Assembly (NCBI GenBank): GCA_016000265.1
Contig: JAECRL010000001.1
Span: 496,001-560,000, forward strand
DNA from: Burkholderiales bacterium
Lineage (GTDB): Bacteria; Pseudomonadota; Gammaproteobacteria; Burkholderiales; Burkholderiaceae_C
Direction of reading: 5' to 3'
Length of the DNA stretch: 64,000 bases
A model generated the notes under the pieces. It searched no databases. It saw nothing but the letters and a program-made list of their open reading frames with translations, and was not told the origin of the DNA. Positions within the stretch are counted from its first letter, which is position 1, and each line of letters opens with the position of its first letter. A program made the position numbers and the translations under genes. Below are positions 9,801-19,804 of this stretch, one piece after another.

Positions 9801-10847
9801 GCCCAGGTTGTGGTTCAGGCGGACCACCTCCAGCCACTGCGCGTCGGGCGTGACCATGCGCCAGGAGGCGAGGTTGTCGAGCGCGGTGCCCCACAGCACG
9901 GCCTTCTTGCCGCCGGCGTTCATGGCGATGTTGCCGCCGATGCAGGAGGCCTCGGCCGAGGTCGGGTCCACCGCGAAGACGAAGCCCGCGCGTTCGGCGG
10001 CATCGGCCACGCGCTGCGTGACCACGCCCGCGCCCGTCCACACGGTGGCCACGGGCTGGCTCACGCCAGGCAGGGTCACCATCTCGACTTCGGTCATCTG
10101 TTCGAGCTTTTCGGTGTTGATCACCGCGCTCTTCCAGGTCAAAGGCACGGCGCCACCGGTGTAGCCGGTGCCACCCCCTCGGGGGATGATGGTCAGGTCG
10201 AGTTCGACGCAGCCCTTGACGAGGGCGGCCATCTCTTCTTCGGTGTCCGGTGTGAGGACGGCGAAGGGGTATTCCACGCGCCAGTCGGTGGCGTCGGTCA
10301 CGTGCGAGACGCGGCTGAGGCCATCGAATTTGATGTTGTCCGAGCGCGTGACGCGGCCCAGGACGTCGGCGGTGCGCTTGCGCAGGGCGCCCATCTGGTC
10401 GAAGGCCCGCGCGAAGCGGTCCACGGCCTGGCGGGCGGCGCCCAGCAACTCGGCCACCAGCTGGTCGCGGCTGGCGTCGGTGCCCGCGCCCTGGCCGGGC
10501 TGACGGCGCTTGTCGACTTCACCCAGGCGGTGGTGCAGGGCGTCGATCAGCTGGCCGCGGCGCTTGGGGTTGTCCAGCAGGTCATCTTGCAGGTAGGGGT
10601 TGCGCTGGACCACCCAGATGTCGCCCAGCACCTCGTAGAGCATGCGGGCGGAGCGGCCGGTCTGGCGTTCGGCGCGCAGCAGGCTCAGCACCTCCCAGGC
10701 GCGCTGACCCAGCAGGCGCTGGACGATCTCGCGGTCCGAGAAGGACGTGTAGTTGTAGGGGATCTCGCGCAGGCGGGGCTGGCCATCGACGTGGAGGTCG
10801 GCGGCCGCCAGGGCGGTCATGTGGGTCAGCTCGGTGGGTGCGTTCAT
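6813..10847 (-). CDS. Giant FAD-linked oxidase / Fe-S protein (DUF3683 type, D-2-hydroxyacid dehydrogenase-like)
   Basis: A 1344-residue fusion enzyme. The N-terminus ([19 protein letters not shown]) matches the DUF3683 region. A FAD-binding PCMH domain follows ([19 protein letters not shown]) with a GlcD/Dld-type C-terminal cap. Then come two 4Fe-4S motifs ([11 protein letters not shown] and [12 protein letters not shown]) and two CCG heterodisulfide-reductase-like domains ([11 protein letters not shown] and [12 protein letters not shown]). The architecture equals GlcD plus GlcF in one chain, so it probably oxidises a D-2-hydroxyacid such as lactate or glycolate and feeds electrons to quinone. 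No signal peptide is seen. The ATG at 10847 was chosen because upstream residues are not family-like; no strong ribosome site was found. Confidence 0.85.
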   Translation of the reverse strand: MNAPTELTHMTALAAADLHVDGQPRLREIPYNYTSFSDREIVQRLLGQRAWEVLSLLRAERQTGRSARMLYEVLGDIWVVQRNPYLQDDLLDNPKRRGQLIDALHHRLGEVDKRRQPGQGAGTDASRDQLVAELLGAARQAVDRFARAFDQMGALRKRTADVLGRVTRSDNIKFDGLSRVSHVTDATDWRVEYPFAVLTPDTEEEMAALVKGCVELDLTIIPRGGGTGYTGGAVPLTWKSAVINTEKLEQMTEVEMVTLPGVSQPVATVWTGAGVVTQRVADAAERAGFVFAVDPTSAEASCIGGNIAMNAGGKKAVLWGTALDNLASWRMVTPDAQWLEVVRLNHNLGKIHDIPLASFELRYFQADGKTPIRTERLDIPGRVFRKEGLGKDVTDKFLAGLPGIQKEGCDGLITSARWIVHRMPKHTRTVCLEFFGNPTLCVPSIVEIKDFMFEEMKQPGGAILAGLEHLDDRYLKAVGYATKSKRAVGGNGLPKMVLIGDIVGDDEDRVARATSEVIRLANGRNGEGFVAVSSDARKKFWADRKRTAAIAKHTNAFKVNEDVVIPLPRMGEYTLGIERINIELSLRNKLALLDAFDAFFKGGNAAIASFMGKADDPSELPSDEQLTEKVQAAQALLAQVRARWTFLHERIDTPLSEVDAELVALGYEQHRNGAYTPDDNTAGRDTVFNLLQTWSIRAGWKKEVREPLAKVFNGAALSPVIDELKRIHKQVLRGRVWVALHMHAGDGNVHTNIPVNSDNYEMLQTAHEAVARIMKLARSLDGVISGEHGIGITKLEFLTDEEMANFTAYKQRVDPQGRFNKGKLLRGAALKALGDDVHAADLTEAYTPSFGLMGHESLIMQQSDIGDIATSMKDCLRCGKCKPVCATHVPRANLLYSPRNKILATSLLIEAFLYEEQTRRGVSIKHWSEFEDVADHCTVCHKCLTPCPVKIDFGDVSMNMRNLLNKMGKKSFRPAGAAGMLMLNTNNPQTIKIVRSALVDVAMPLQRLGNEVLKVMARKQTDAPPATVGKAPLKQEIIHFINKKMPGGLPKKTARALLDIEDKDYVPIIRDPKATTADTEAVFYFPGCGSERLFSQVGLATQAMLWHAGVQTVLPPGYLCCGYPQRGAGQFDKAEKMITDNRVLFHRVANTLNYLDIKTVVVSCGTCYDQLQGYQFDKIFPGCRIIDIHEYLLEKGITLASKEAYLYHDPCHSPMKLQDPMKTVKSLVGDGVIKSERCCGEAGTLAVNRPDISTQIRFRKEEEIRKGEAELRGQGLLGEKDNVKILTSCPACLQGLSRYGEDTKNGLLEADYIVVEMARQILGENWMPEYVAKANTGGIERVLV

Positions 10848-11053
10848 GAGGGCGCCAGACGCGAAAGGCCGGGGTCCGGAAAAACGCCATGTGACCGGGC
10901 GCCAGCAGGCACCCAGGCACAGCAAAAGGGGGGTGGTATTCGCGCCTGAGGGGGGATGTTAACGCAGGCCACCCACCCCTTCCCGGGAAAAGGGCACTTC
11001 GAGGGGCCTTGCGGATCGTTTCATCCCCGTTGCGTTTGGCTATCCTGACGCCC

Positions 11054-11863
11054 ATGACCACGCCGGCCCTCCCCCCCGATCACTGGCCCTACCCCAGCTG
11101 GATCGCCCACCGTGGCGCCGGCACGATGGCGCCCGAGAACACCCTGGCTGCCTTTCGCCTGGGGGCCGATCATGGTTTCGCCATGTTCGAGTGCGACGTC
11201 AAACTCAGCGCAGACGGCGAGCCCTTCTTGCTGCACGACGCTGAACTGGATCGCACCACGAACGGCCAGGGCGTCGCGGGCGTGCACAGCTGGGATGCCT
11301 TGTCCCGGCTGGATGCAGGCTCCTGGCACGGCCGCGCCTACGCGGGCGAGCCGCTGCTGCGCCTGGAGGCGCTGTCGCGCTGGCTGCAGTCCCTGGGGCT
11401 GATGGTCAACCTGGAGATCAAGCCCAGCCCGGGCGACGACGCGCGCACGGGCCGGGTGGTGGCCGAGCGCGTGCGCACGCTGTGGGCGCAGTCCGAGGTC
11501 AAACCGCTGCTGAGCTCGTTCAGCCTGGACGCCCTGCGGGCCGCCGCGCAGGCCGCACCGGAGTTGCCTCGCGCGCTGCTGCTCGATCGCTGGCAGCCCG
11601 AGGGCATCGACGAGGCGCTGTTGCTGGGGTGTCGCGCCCTGGTGGTGCAGCAGGCCTTCCTGAACGACCGGCGCATCGACGCGATTCACGCGGCCGGCCT
11701 GAAGTCAATGGCCTACACGGTCAACGACGCGGAGCGGGCCGGCACGTTGTGGTTGTCGGGCCTGGATGGGTTGATCACCGACCGGGTCGACCTGTTCGAG
11801 CCCCAGGCCCGCCTGGGCGCCTGCCCGGGGCAGCGCCTGGTGGTGGACCTGGCGACGGCCTGA
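11054..11863 (+). CDS. ugpQ: Glycerophosphodiester phosphodiesterase (cytoplasmic, UgpQ type)
   Basis: A 269-residue GDPD-family TIM barrel without signal peptide, so a cytosolic UgpQ-type enzyme releasing glycerol-3-phosphate from glycerophosphodiesters. Catalytic residues are visible: H19-R20 in IAHRGAG, E28 in APENT, E46/D48 in FECDVK and H61-D62 in FLLHDAELDRTT. The C-terminal motif VNDAERAGTLWLSGLDGLITD is also typical. The ATG at 11054 was preferred to one at 11009 because it sits just before the conserved core. The gene stands alone: the upstream neighbour is divergent and the downstream gene convergent, with a 21-base gap. Confidence 0.92.
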   Translation: MTTPALPPDHWPYPSWIAHRGAGTMAPENTLAAFRLGADHGFAMFECDVKLSADGEPFLLHDAELDRTTNGQGVAGVHSWDALSRLDAGSWHGRAYAGEPLLRLEALSRWLQSLGLMVNLEIKPSPGDDARTGRVVAERVRTLWAQSEVKPLLSSFSLDALRAAAQAAPELPRALLLDRWQPEGIDEALLLGCRALVVQQAFLNDRRIDAIHAAGLKSMAYTVNDAERAGTLWLSGLDGLITDRVDLFEPQARLGACPGQRLVVDLATA

Positions 11864-11884
11864 CGCCGCGCGCGCAGCCCCCGA

Positions 11885-13261
11885 TCAGGCCAGCGCCGTC
11901 AGCAGCTTGGCGTGGACGCCGCCGAAGCCGCCATTGCTCATGCACAGGATGTGGTCGCCAGGTCGCGCGGCCTTGACCACCTTGGCCACGATGGCGTCGA
12001 TGCTGTCGGCCACGACCGCGCGCGCCCCCATCTCCACCAGCGCCTCGTTGGCGTCCCAGCCCAGCCCACCGGCGTGGCAGAAGGCCAGGTCGGCGTCTTC
12101 CAGCGACCAGGGCAGCAGGGCCTTCATGGTGCCCAGCTTCATGGTGTTGGAGCGAGGCTCGAAGACCGCGAGGATGCGCGCGTCGGGCCCCACCTTGCGG
12201 CGCAGCCCATCGAGCGTGGTTCGGATGGCCGTGGGGTGGTGAGCGAAGTCGTCGTACACCGTGATGTCGCGCACCGCGCCTTTGACTTCCATGCGGCGCT
12301 TGACGTTGTCGAAGCGCGCCAGCGCCTCGCAGGCCACCTGCGGCGTCACGCCCACGTGCTCGGCCGCGGCGATGGCGGCCAGCGCGTTCATCTGGTTGTG
12401 CTCACCCAGCAGCGCCCATTCCACGCGCCCGACCAGCACGCCGGCCTTGAGCACGTCGAAGGCGTGGGGCTCGCCGCGGGCGCGGAAGCCCGGCACGTCT
12501 CCCCGGATGCCGAAGCGAGCCACGTCGCTCCAGCAGCCCCGAGCCAGCACGCGCTCCAGCGCCTCTTCGCGGGCGTTCACCACCAGGCGGCCCGATGACG
12601 GCACGGTGCGCACCAGGTGATGGAACTGCGTCTCGATGGCGCCCAGGTCGGTGAAGATGTCGGCGTGGTCGAACTCGAGGTTGTTGAGCACGGCCGTGCG
12701 CGGGCGGTAATGCACGAACTTGCTGCGCTTGTCGAAGAAGGCGGTGTCGTACTCGTCGGCTTCGATCACGAAGGGGTGGCCGCTCGCCGGGCGCGAGGCC
12801 TCGTCCGTGCGCCCCAGGCGGGCGGACACGCCGAAGTTCTGTGGCACGCCGCCCACCAGGAAGCCCGGCTCCTGGCCGGCCGCCTCCAGGATCCAGCTCA
12901 GCATGGACGTGGTCGTGGTCTTGCCGTGTGTGCCGGCCACGGCCAGCACATGACGGCCCTGCAGCACGTGTTCGCTGAGCCACTGCGGCCCGCTGGTGTA
13001 GGGCAGGCCCGCGTCGAGGATGGCCTCCATCAGCGCGTTGCCGCGGCTGACCACGTTGCCGATCACGAAGAGGTCGGGCTGGAGCGCCAGTTGCTCGACG
13101 GTGTAGCCCTCGATCAGGTCGATGCCGAGTGCGCGCAGCTGGTCGGACATGGGCGGGTAGACGCCGGCGTCGCAGCCGGTGACGCGGTGGCCCGCTTCGC
13201 GCGCCAGTGCGGCCACGCCACCCATGAAGGTGCCGCAGATGCCGAGGATGTGGATGTGCAT
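11885..13261 (-). CDS. mpl: UDP-N-acetylmuramate:L-alanyl-gamma-D-glutamyl-meso-DAP ligase
   Basis: A 458-residue Mur-ligase-family enzyme of peptidoglycan recycling. It joins the recovered tripeptide to UDP-MurNAc in the cytoplasm. The N-terminus HIHILGICGTFMGGVAALA is the Mpl variant of the MurC nucleotide-binding start. The ATP loop GTHGKTTTT is at 110-117, the Mg/substrate region reads FVIEADEYDTAFFDKRSKF, and the C-terminal Mur domain contains YDDFAHHPTAI. The length fits Mpl. It lies 35 bases downstream of hemL on the same strand, probably as the last gene of thiD-hemL-mpl. Confidence 0.95.
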   Translation of the reverse strand: MHIHILGICGTFMGGVAALAREAGHRVTGCDAGVYPPMSDQLRALGIDLIEGYTVEQLALQPDLFVIGNVVSRGNALMEAILDAGLPYTSGPQWLSEHVLQGRHVLAVAGTHGKTTTTSMLSWILEAAGQEPGFLVGGVPQNFGVSARLGRTDEASRPASGHPFVIEADEYDTAFFDKRSKFVHYRPRTAVLNNLEFDHADIFTDLGAIETQFHHLVRTVPSSGRLVVNAREEALERVLARGCWSDVARFGIRGDVPGFRARGEPHAFDVLKAGVLVGRVEWALLGEHNQMNALAAIAAAEHVGVTPQVACEALARFDNVKRRMEVKGAVRDITVYDDFAHHPTAIRTTLDGLRRKVGPDARILAVFEPRSNTMKLGTMKALLPWSLEDADLAFCHAGGLGWDANEALVEMGARAVVADSIDAIVAKVVKAARPGDHILCMSNGGFGGVHAKLLTALA

Positions 13262-13296
13262 GGGGACTTCTGAGGTCGACGGCTGGCGCCTGGGTT

Positions 13297-14601
13297 TCAG
13301 AGCTGACGGAACGCCTGGGCGGCAGCGGCCACCGTGTCGGCGATGTCCTGCTCGGTGTGGGCGGCGCTGACGAAGCCGGCTTCGTACATGGCCGGCGCGA
13401 GGTACACGCCCTGCTCCAGCATCAGGTGGAAGAAGCGGTTGAAGGTGTCGCTGCCCCGCGCCATGACCTGTTGGTAGTTCTGCGGCAGGCTGTCGGCGAA
13501 GAAGAAGCCGAACATGCCGCCCTGGCTGTCGGCTGTCAGCGGGACGCCCGCCTCACCGGCGACCTTCACGAAGCCGTCCATGAGGGCGCGGGTGCGCTGG
13601 CCCAGCTGCTCGAAGAAGCCGGGGCGCTGGAGGATTCGCAGCGTGCTCAGGCCGCAGGCCGTGGCCACCGGGTTGCCCGACAGCGTGCCGGCCTGGTAGA
13701 CCGGGCCCAGCGGCGCCAGCTTGCCCATGACCTCGCGCGAGGCCGCGAAGGCCGCCAGGGGCATGCCGCCCCCGATGACCTTGCCGAAGACACTCATGTC
13801 GGGGCGGAAGCCCGGGATCAGCTCGGCGTACACGCTTTGTGCGCTGCCCAGGGCCACGCGAAAGCCCGTCATCACCTCGTCGAACACGAACAGCGCGCCG
13901 TGCTGGTCGCACAGCTCGCGGATGCGCTTCATGAAGGGCACGCTGGCGCGCACGAAGTTCATGTTGCCGGCGATCGGCTCGATCATCACGCAGGCGATGT
14001 CGGCGCCGTGCGCGGCGAACGCCTGCTCGATCTGCTCGACGTTGTTGTACTCCAGCACCAGGGTGTGCTGCACCACCTCAGCGGGCACGCCCGCGCTGGT
14101 GGGGTGGCCGAAGGTGGCCAGGCCCGAGCCAGCCTTGACCAGCAGGGCGTCGGCGTGGCCGTGGTAGCAGCCCTCGAACTTGATGATGCGGTTGCGGCCG
14201 GTGAAGCCGCGCGCCAGGCGGATGGCGCTCATGCCCGCCTCGGTGCCGGAGCTGACCAGGCGCACCTGCTCGGCGCTGGGCACGAGCCCGAGGATGGCTT
14301 CGGCGAGCTCGATTTCACGCTCGGTGGGCGCGCCGAAGGAGAAGCCGTCGAGGGCCGCCTTTTGCACCGCCTCGACCACCTCGGGGTGGCCGTGTCCCAG
14401 GATCATGGGCCCCCACGAGCCGATGTAGTCCGTGTAGCGTTTGCCTTCGGCGTCCCAGATGTGGGGGCCGAGCGCGCGCTGGATGAAGCGCGGCGTGCCA
14501 CCCACGGCCCGGAAGGCCCGCACGGGGGAGTTCACCCCACCGGGGATGACGCGCTGGGCTCGCTCGAACAGCGAGGCGTTGGTCGGGGTGTCAGTGGACA
14601 T
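13297..14601 (-). CDS. hemL: Glutamate-1-semialdehyde 2,1-aminomutase
   Basis: A 434-residue PLP-dependent aminomutase that converts glutamate-1-semialdehyde to 5-aminolevulinate in the C5 haem/tetrapyrrole pathway. PLP lysine K274 is in [15 protein letters not shown]. The conserved N-terminus ([16 protein letters not shown]), [20 protein letters not shown] and YHGHADALL are all present. The start overlaps the end of thiD by 11 bases, so the two genes are translationally linked. The hemL-thiD pairing next to rubredoxin/pilG is common in Burkholderiales. Confidence 0.97.
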   Translation of the reverse strand: MSTDTPTNASLFERAQRVIPGGVNSPVRAFRAVGGTPRFIQRALGPHIWDAEGKRYTDYIGSWGPMILGHGHPEVVEAVQKAALDGFSFGAPTEREIELAEAILGLVPSAEQVRLVSSGTEAGMSAIRLARGFTGRNRIIKFEGCYHGHADALLVKAGSGLATFGHPTSAGVPAEVVQHTLVLEYNNVEQIEQAFAAHGADIACVMIEPIAGNMNFVRASVPFMKRIRELCDQHGALFVFDEVMTGFRVALGSAQSVYAELIPGFRPDMSVFGKVIGGGMPLAAFAASREVMGKLAPLGPVYQAGTLSGNPVATACGLSTLRILQRPGFFEQLGQRTRALMDGFVKVAGEAGVPLTADSQGGMFGFFFADSLPQNYQQVMARGSDTFNRFFHLMLEQGVYLAPAMYEAGFVSAAHTEQDIADTVAAAAQAFRQL

Positions 14602-15550
14602 TGCGGGAGGAGGGAGGCGGCGTGGAGTCGTCCAGCACGGGGTGGCCGGGTTCGGAGGCGGCGGGGGCGGCGGCGCCTTCAGGGGGCTCGTCCCCCGGCG
14701 GCAGGGCCCAGAAGAAGCGGTCGGGCACGACCCCGCCCATGCCCGGGCGGAAGCCCGAGTCCAGCGACTGGTCGAGGAAACTCAGGGCCTCGGACACCGC
14801 GACGTCCAGCTCCGTGCCGCTTGAGAGGATGGCGGCGAGCGCGGCCGACAGGGTGTCTCCCGCGCCCACGAAGGCGGCCTCGAAGCGCTCGAAGCGCTCG
14901 CCGGCCACGGCGCCTTGAGGCGAAGCCAGCACGTTGTCGATGAACTGGTCGGGCAGTTGCACGCCGGTCACCAGCACGTAGCTGGCGCCCAGCTCGGAGG
15001 CCGCCACAGCCAGCTCGCGGGCCGACGGGGCGCGTTCGGCCTCCCATTCGGGCAGCAGGAAGTCGGTCAGCGTCTTGTGGTTGCCCACCAGCACGTAGGT
15101 CGCCGGCAGGATCAGTTCGCGGAAGGCGTCGAGGTAGGCCATCTGCGCGTCGTCGTCCATCCAGGACAAGTTGGGCAGGTAGGCCACCAGCGGCGTGTCA
15201 GGGTAGTCGGCGAGCACCTCGGCGATCATGCTGATGGCCTCCGGGCTGCCCAGGAAGCCGACTTTCCAGGACGCGACGGTGGCGTCCTCCAGGATGGATC
15301 GAGCCTGCTCCATGACGGCTTCGGCATCGATCTCGACGGCCTGGAAGACCTCGGCCGTGTCGCGGATCAGCAAGCTGGTGACCACGGGCAGCGCGTGCGC
15401 CCCCATGGCGGCGATGGTGGCGATGTCCGCCCCGATGCCCGACGCCCCGCTGGGGTCGTTGGCGTTGAAGCTCATGACGCAGGCCGGTGCGCCCCCGTCG
15501 GCGTCAGCGGGGGAGGGGGTTTCGTCGGGACCGGTCTGTGGGGCGTTCAT
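14591..15550 (-). CDS. thiD: Hydroxymethylpyrimidine/phosphomethylpyrimidine kinase-like protein
   Basis: A 319-residue ribokinase-fold kinase. N-terminal [20 protein letters not shown] and TSLLIRDT correspond to the ThiD substrate-binding start. ThiD phosphorylates HMP and HMP-P in thiamine biosynthesis. The anion-hole loop reads [11 protein letters not shown], with Asp where classical ThiD has Cys (GTGCT), a form more like pyridoxal kinase or ribokinase. The chain is also longer than usual (about 266), with an acidic/proline C-terminal tail. It heads the minus-strand thiD-hemL-mpl set. The kinase family is certain; the substrate is less so. Confidence 0.8.
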   Translation of the reverse strand: MNAPQTGPDETPSPADADGGAPACVMSFNANDPSGASGIGADIATIAAMGAHALPVVTSLLIRDTAEVFQAVEIDAEAVMEQARSILEDATVASWKVGFLGSPEAISMIAEVLADYPDTPLVAYLPNLSWMDDDAQMAYLDAFRELILPATYVLVGNHKTLTDFLLPEWEAERAPSARELAVAASELGASYVLVTGVQLPDQFIDNVLASPQGAVAGERFERFEAAFVGAGDTLSAALAAILSSGTELDVAVSEALSFLDQSLDSGFRPGMGGVVPDRFFWALPPGDEPPEGAAAPAASEPGHPVLDDSTPPPSSRNVH

Positions 15551-15623
15551 TCGGTGCGTAAACAGTGTAAGAAGCGTGCTCCACTGCCGGCAAACCCTGC
15601 GATTTGCGCAAAACAGGCGTGGC

Positions 15624-15629
15624 TACAAT
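15624..15629 (+). promoter_or_regulatory. Possible -10 element for the rubredoxin-pilGHIJ-chpA operon
   Basis: TACAAT stands 33 bases before the rubredoxin GTG, inside the 112-base divergent gap between thiD and rubredoxin. No good -35 hexamer lies at 16-18 bases. This is a weak call based on position and the -10 match only. Confidence 0.3.
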
Positions 15630-15662
15630 GGGTTCATTGTATTCAAGCTGGTTTAAACCGAC

Positions 15663-15836
15663 GTGAGCGAGTTTCGTACCTGGATGTGCCTGATCTGCGG
15701 CTGGATTTACGACGAGGCCGCAGGCGTGCCCGATGAAGGCATCCCGCCCGGCACCCGCTGGCAGGATGTGCCCATGAACTGGGTCTGTCCCGAATGCGGG
15801 GCCCGCAAGGATGATTTCGAGATGGTGCCACTCTGA
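15663..15836 (+). CDS. rubA: Rubredoxin
   Basis: A 57-residue rubredoxin with GTG start (15663-15665) and TGA at 15834-15836. Two iron-binding cysteine pairs are visible: CLICGWIYDEAAG (C9, C12) and CPECGARKDDFE (C42, C45), with the usual aromatic residues WIYDE and NWVCPE between. It carries one Fe(SCys)4 centre and transfers single electrons in the cytoplasm. It is the first gene of the plus-strand series leading into pilG, 66 bases upstream of the pilG start. Its electron partner here is unknown. Confidence 0.95.
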   Translation: MSEFRTWMCLICGWIYDEAAGVPDEGIPPGTRWQDVPMNWVCPECGARKDDFEMVPL

Positions 15837-15902
15837 GCGCCCCACACATGCGATCACTGCCGAGGCCCTGCGCCGGCCCGGTCAGGATGGAGGAAGGTGT
15901 TC

Positions 15903-16298
15903 GTGTCTGATATTGACAATCCCGACGCCCCGGCGTCCAGGAAGGTGCTCGTCATCGACGACAGCAACACGATCCGGCGCAGCGCCGAGATCTTCCTGAA
16001 GCAGGGCGGCTATGAGGTCGTGCTCGCCGAAGACGGCTTCGACGCCCTCTCCAAGGTCAACGACCATGCGCCAGATGTCATTTTTTGTGACATCTTGATG
16101 CCCCGCCTGGACGGCTACCAAACCTGCGCCATCATCAAGCGCAACCCGCGCTTCGCTCACACGCCCGTGATCATGCTGTCCTCCAAAGACGGCTTGTTCG
16201 ACAAGGCGAGGGGGCGCATGGTGGGCTCGCAGGATTACCTGACCAAGCCGTTCACCAAGGATCAGCTGCTGCAGGCTGTCGCTCAATACACCGCGTGA
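15903..16298 (+). CDS. pilG: Twitching motility response regulator PilG
   Basis: A 131-residue single-domain receiver. D19/D20, phospho-acceptor D63 in IFCDILMPRLDGY and the lysine of YLTKPFTKD form the phosphorylation pocket. PilG works in the Pil-Chp system controlling type IV pilus activity at the inner membrane. I chose GTG at 15903 because GGAGGA at 15889-15894 is eight bases upstream; the in-frame GTG at 15897 is too close to that site. The order pilG-pilH-pilI-pilJ-chpA supports the name. Confidence 0.93.
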   Translation: MSDIDNPDAPASRKVLVIDDSNTIRRSAEIFLKQGGYEVVLAEDGFDALSKVNDHAPDVIFCDILMPRLDGYQTCAIIKRNPRFAHTPVIMLSSKDGLFDKARGRMVGSQDYLTKPFTKDQLLQAVAQYTA

Positions 16299-16422
16299 AG
16301 CATCCCAGGCTGACGCCCGATGCGCCCTTGGGGCGGTCGGCCCGGCCGAAGTCACCAGAATACGAAGTCCGCGCCAGCGGCTGTTTCCCAGGGAGGGGGC
16401 CGTGGCGTTTCAAGAGGTTGCC

Positions 16423-16788
16423 ATGCCCATCCACAAGATCCTGCTCGTTGACGACTCCAAGACCGAACTGCACGTGCTGTCGGAGTTGCTGACCAAGCGC
16501 GGCTACAAGGTCCGCACCGCCGAAAATGGCGAAGAAGCACTCAAGCGCCTGCAGGAAGACAAGCCCGACCTCATCCTCATGGACGTGGTGATGCCCGGCC
16601 AGAACGGTTTTCAGCTCACGCGGGCCATCACCCGTGACCCGCAGTTCGCCAACGTGCCGGTCATCATCTGCACGAGCAAGAACCAGGAAACCGACCGCGT
16701 GTGGGGCATGCGCCAGGGCGCACGCGACTACGTGGTCAAGCCGGTCAACCCGGAAGAGCTGCTGGCCAAGATCAAGGCCTTCGGCTGA
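16423..16788 (+). CDS. pilH: Twitching motility response regulator PilH
   Basis: A 121-residue receiver domain, N-terminus MPIHKILLVDDSKTEL, phospho-acceptor D54 in LILMDVVMPGQNG and lysine in YVVKPVNPEELL. In pseudomonads PilH opposes PilG, influencing retraction and cAMP output. The ATG at 16423 has AGAGG five bases upstream; a GTG at 16402 would only add seven non-conserved residues. It lies 15 bases before pilI, in line with one operon. Confidence 0.93.
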   Translation: MPIHKILLVDDSKTELHVLSELLTKRGYKVRTAENGEEALKRLQEDKPDLILMDVVMPGQNGFQLTRAITRDPQFANVPVIICTSKNQETDRVWGMRQGARDYVVKPVNPEELLAKIKAFG

Positions 16789-16803
16789 CCCGGAGCGACA
16801 CCC

Positions 16804-17349
16804 ATGGCCAACAAGGAAGCCCTCAGGGAACTGCAGCAACGCCTCGCGCAACGGCTGCAGACGGTTCGCGAGCAGGCGCCCACGCGCAGCTGGCTGGCCG
16901 TGGAAATCGCCGGGCACGGTTTTTTGCTGCCGCTCGACCAGTCCGGTGAGATCTTCCCGCTGTCGGCCATCCACCCCGTGCCGCACAGCCAGGGCTGGTT
17001 CCTGGGCGTGGCCAACCTGCGCGGGCAACTGCATGGCGTGGTCGACCTGGCCGGCTTCCTGGGCCTGCCGCGCCGCGCCCAGCGTCCTTTGACCGAGGTC
17101 ACCGCGGCCCGCGACGCCGGCCGCCTGGTGGCTTTCAATGCCCGCTTGCAGACCAACGCCGCCTTGCTCATCGATCGGCTGCTGGGGCTGCGCAACCCCG
17201 CCGGCCTGCAAGCCGTCGAGGCGGCGGACGACGCGGGCAAGCCGCATTTCATCGGGCAGCAGATGTCCGATGCGCAAGGCCGCATCTGGCACGAGCTCGA
17301 CCTCGCCGCCCTGGCCGCCGACGAAGCCTTCGCCCGCATCGACGCCTGA
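16804..17349 (+). CDS. pilI: CheW-like pilus chemotaxis adaptor PilI
   Basis: A 181-residue CheW-domain protein coupling the receptor PilJ to the kinase ChpA. The CheW core appears as [22 protein letters not shown], then [21 protein letters not shown]. It is more divergent than the CheW at 5362-5847, as is normal for PilI. It starts with ATG 15 bases after pilH and is followed after 58 bases by pilJ. Confidence 0.92.
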   Translation: MANKEALRELQQRLAQRLQTVREQAPTRSWLAVEIAGHGFLLPLDQSGEIFPLSAIHPVPHSQGWFLGVANLRGQLHGVVDLAGFLGLPRRAQRPLTEVTAARDAGRLVAFNARLQTNAALLIDRLLGLRNPAGLQAVEAADDAGKPHFIGQQMSDAQGRIWHELDLAALAADEAFARIDA

Positions 17350-17407
17350 GGCGGGCGACGCACGCGCACCACAGAATCAGAATCACAGAAGTCACTGGAG
17401 CAAGCAC

Positions 17408-19744
17408 ATGAGTTTCCTGAGCCGTTTCAAGGAGCTGGGCAAATCGCAGGATCGCGAGGAAGTCCAGCCCGAGGCCTTGAGCACGGAAGGCATGGTCACC
17501 GTCGACGGCGCTCAGCTGGTGGACACCCAGGCTTCGCCGTCGACCTTGCAGCCCGGTGCGACCACGACTTCGGATTCCATCATCTCGGAAGCCGCGCCTT
17601 CGCAGTTCCCCGACGACTACAACGACACCCGCTTGCGTCCTGAGGGGGACACCGCGCCGGTCGTCTCCGAAGCCCGCAGCGGCTTGCCGGTGATCGGTCA
17701 GTGGCGCCTCGACCGCCAGCAGCGCGTGCTCGGGGGGGCGCTCGCCGTGGGCGTGCTGGGCCTGATGCTCGCCGCCTTCCTGTCGGTGAACGCCGCCGAC
17801 CGACGCGCCGCCCAGACCGGCGCCACCGGTCAGGCGCTGATGCAGTCGCAGCGCCTGGCCAAGTCGGTGTCGCAGGCCCTGATCGGCCGCGCCCCCGCTT
17901 TCGGTGAGGTGGCCGAGTCGGCCAAGGTGCTGGCCACGAACGTGCGCGGCCTCGCGCAAGGCGACAACGCGCTCAAGCTCAGCGAAGTCACGGGCGCGGC
18001 ACGCGAGGCGCTCACGCCCATGCTGCCCCTGGTCGACCGCGCCGAGAAGAACGCCAATTTCGTGCTGGGTCAGAAGCAGACCCTGACCCAGGTGAGCTCG
18101 GCCCTGCGCGAGGTCAACGCCCAGTCGTCGGAGCTGCTGGACCTGGCCGAAGGCATCGCCAACTCCCGCATCGAGAAGGGGGGCGTGTCGCCCTCCGAGG
18201 CCTCTGCCTTGAACCAGCTGGTCATGCTCACGCAGCGCATCGGCAAGTCGGCCAACGAATTCCTGACCGTTGAAGGCGTGTCCACCGAGGCCGTTTTCCT
18301 GCTGGGCAAGGACCTCAACGCCTTCAAGGAAACCGCCGAGGGCATGCTCAATGGCAACCAGGACCTGCGCCTGGTCGCCAGCCGCGACCCCGAGATCCGC
18401 GAGCAACTCGACGCCCTGCTCAAGATTTTCGAGCGCACCCGCACCCAGTCGACCTTCATCCTGGGCTCCCTGCAGGGCCTGGTGGCCGCGCGCGACGCGC
18501 AGGTCGCCGTGATCGACGACTCCGAGCCGCTGCGCAAGGGCCTGGAGGCGGTGCAGCTCAAGCTCTCTGAAGGCGCCGGCATCGGCGGCCTGAACGTCGC
18601 CCTGATCCTGATCTTTCTGGTGCTCACGGCGACCTCCGCCTACGGCCTGCTGCGCGTTTTCCTGACCGACCAGCGCCAGCGCGCCCTGATCGCCGAATCG
18701 CAACGCCAGGAAGCCGAGCGCCAGGAGCGCGAAGCCAAGCGCGTCAACGACGCCAACCAGGCGGCCATCCTGCGCTTGATGAACGAGCTGCAACTCGTTG
18801 CTGAAGGCGACCTGACGCAACAGGCCACGGTGACCGAAGACATCACCGGCGCCATCGCCGACTCGGTGAATTTCACGGTGGAGGAGCTGCGCAGCCTGGT
18901 GTCGCAGGTGCAGGGCGCGGTGTCCCGGGTGTCCGACACCACCAGCCAGGTGGAAGCCACGTCCACCGAGCTGCTGGCCGCCTCCGACGAACAGCTGCGA
19001 GAGATCCGAGAAACCGGTGAGTCCGTGCTGCACATGGCCGGTCGAATCAACGAGGTGTCTGCCCAGGCGCAGCACTCCGCCGAGGTTGCGCGCCAGTCGC
19101 TGGCTGCGGCCGACTCCGGCCTGGCCGCCGTGCAGAACGCCATCGGCGGCATGAACACCATCCGCGAGCAGATCCAGGACACCTCCAAGCGCATCAAGCG
19201 ACTGGGTGAGTCGTCGCAGGAGATCGGCGAAATCACCGAACTGATCTCGGACATCACGGAGCAGACGAACGTGCTGGCCTTGAACGCCGCCATCCAGGCC
19301 GCGTCCGCTGGTGAGGCCGGTCGCGGCTTCTCGGTGGTGGCCGAAGAGGTGCAGCGCCTGGCCGAACGCTCGGCCGACGCGACGCGCGAGATCGCCGCGC
19401 TGGTGCGCACCATTCAGACCGACACGCAAGACGCCGTGGCCGCCATGGAGCGCTCCACGCAGGGCGTGGTCGAAGGGGCCCGACTGTCCGACGCCGCTGG
19501 CTCCGCGCTGGGCGACATCGACCGCGTGTCTCGTCGATTGGCCGACCTGATCGAGCAGATCTCGTCGCAGGCCTTGCGCGAAGCCGAGTCCGCCAACGTG
19601 GTGGTGGCCAACATCCAGCACATCTTCGCCGTGACCGAGCAGACCGGTGAGGGCACCCGCTCGACGACGCAGCTGGTGCGCGAACTGGCCAAGACCGCCG
19701 ACGAACTGCAGCAATCGGTGGCTCGATTCAAGATCGAGTCGTGA
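17408..19744 (+). CDS. pilJ: Methyl-accepting receptor of the pilus chemosensory system PilJ
   Basis: A 778-residue membrane chemoreceptor. A polar cytoplasmic N-terminus of about 100 residues precedes the first span ([17 protein letters not shown], about 108-129). A helical periplasmic PilJ-type region follows, then a second span near 396-418 ([20 protein letters not shown]). The cytoplasmic part holds a HAMP-like linker, long coiled coil and conserved MCP hairpin ([20 protein letters not shown]). The ATG at 17408 has GGAG seven bases upstream. PilJ-family receptors sense surface or pilus-related signals. The 100-residue N-terminal extension is longer than in Pseudomonas PilJ. Confidence 0.94.
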   Translation: MSFLSRFKELGKSQDREEVQPEALSTEGMVTVDGAQLVDTQASPSTLQPGATTTSDSIISEAAPSQFPDDYNDTRLRPEGDTAPVVSEARSGLPVIGQWRLDRQQRVLGGALAVGVLGLMLAAFLSVNAADRRAAQTGATGQALMQSQRLAKSVSQALIGRAPAFGEVAESAKVLATNVRGLAQGDNALKLSEVTGAAREALTPMLPLVDRAEKNANFVLGQKQTLTQVSSALREVNAQSSELLDLAEGIANSRIEKGGVSPSEASALNQLVMLTQRIGKSANEFLTVEGVSTEAVFLLGKDLNAFKETAEGMLNGNQDLRLVASRDPEIREQLDALLKIFERTRTQSTFILGSLQGLVAARDAQVAVIDDSEPLRKGLEAVQLKLSEGAGIGGLNVALILIFLVLTATSAYGLLRVFLTDQRQRALIAESQRQEAERQEREAKRVNDANQAAILRLMNELQLVAEGDLTQQATVTEDITGAIADSVNFTVEELRSLVSQVQGAVSRVSDTTSQVEATSTELLAASDEQLREIRETGESVLHMAGRINEVSAQAQHSAEVARQSLAAADSGLAAVQNAIGGMNTIREQIQDTSKRIKRLGESSQEIGEITELISDITEQTNVLALNAAIQAASAGEAGRGFSVVAEEVQRLAERSADATREIAALVRTIQTDTQDAVAAMERSTQGVVEGARLSDAAGSALGDIDRVSRRLADLIEQISSQALREAESANVVVANIQHIFAVTEQTGEGTRSTTQLVRELAKTADELQQSVARFKIES

Positions 19745-19804
19745 TCCGTTGGTGATCCCCTCGTGATCAACCCGGCCACCTGACCAGCACACCCACAGGA
19801 CCTC

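Noticed and set aside
7212..10949. Plus-strand open frame of 1245 codons opposite the FAD/Fe-S dehydrogenase
   Set aside because: Composition is typical of antisense frames; the minus-strand gene shows clear cofactor motifs along its length.
15551..15662. TPP riboswitch upstream of thiD
   Set aside because: The 112-base divergent gap is too short and lacks the conserved CTGAGA and ACCTGAT-type elements.
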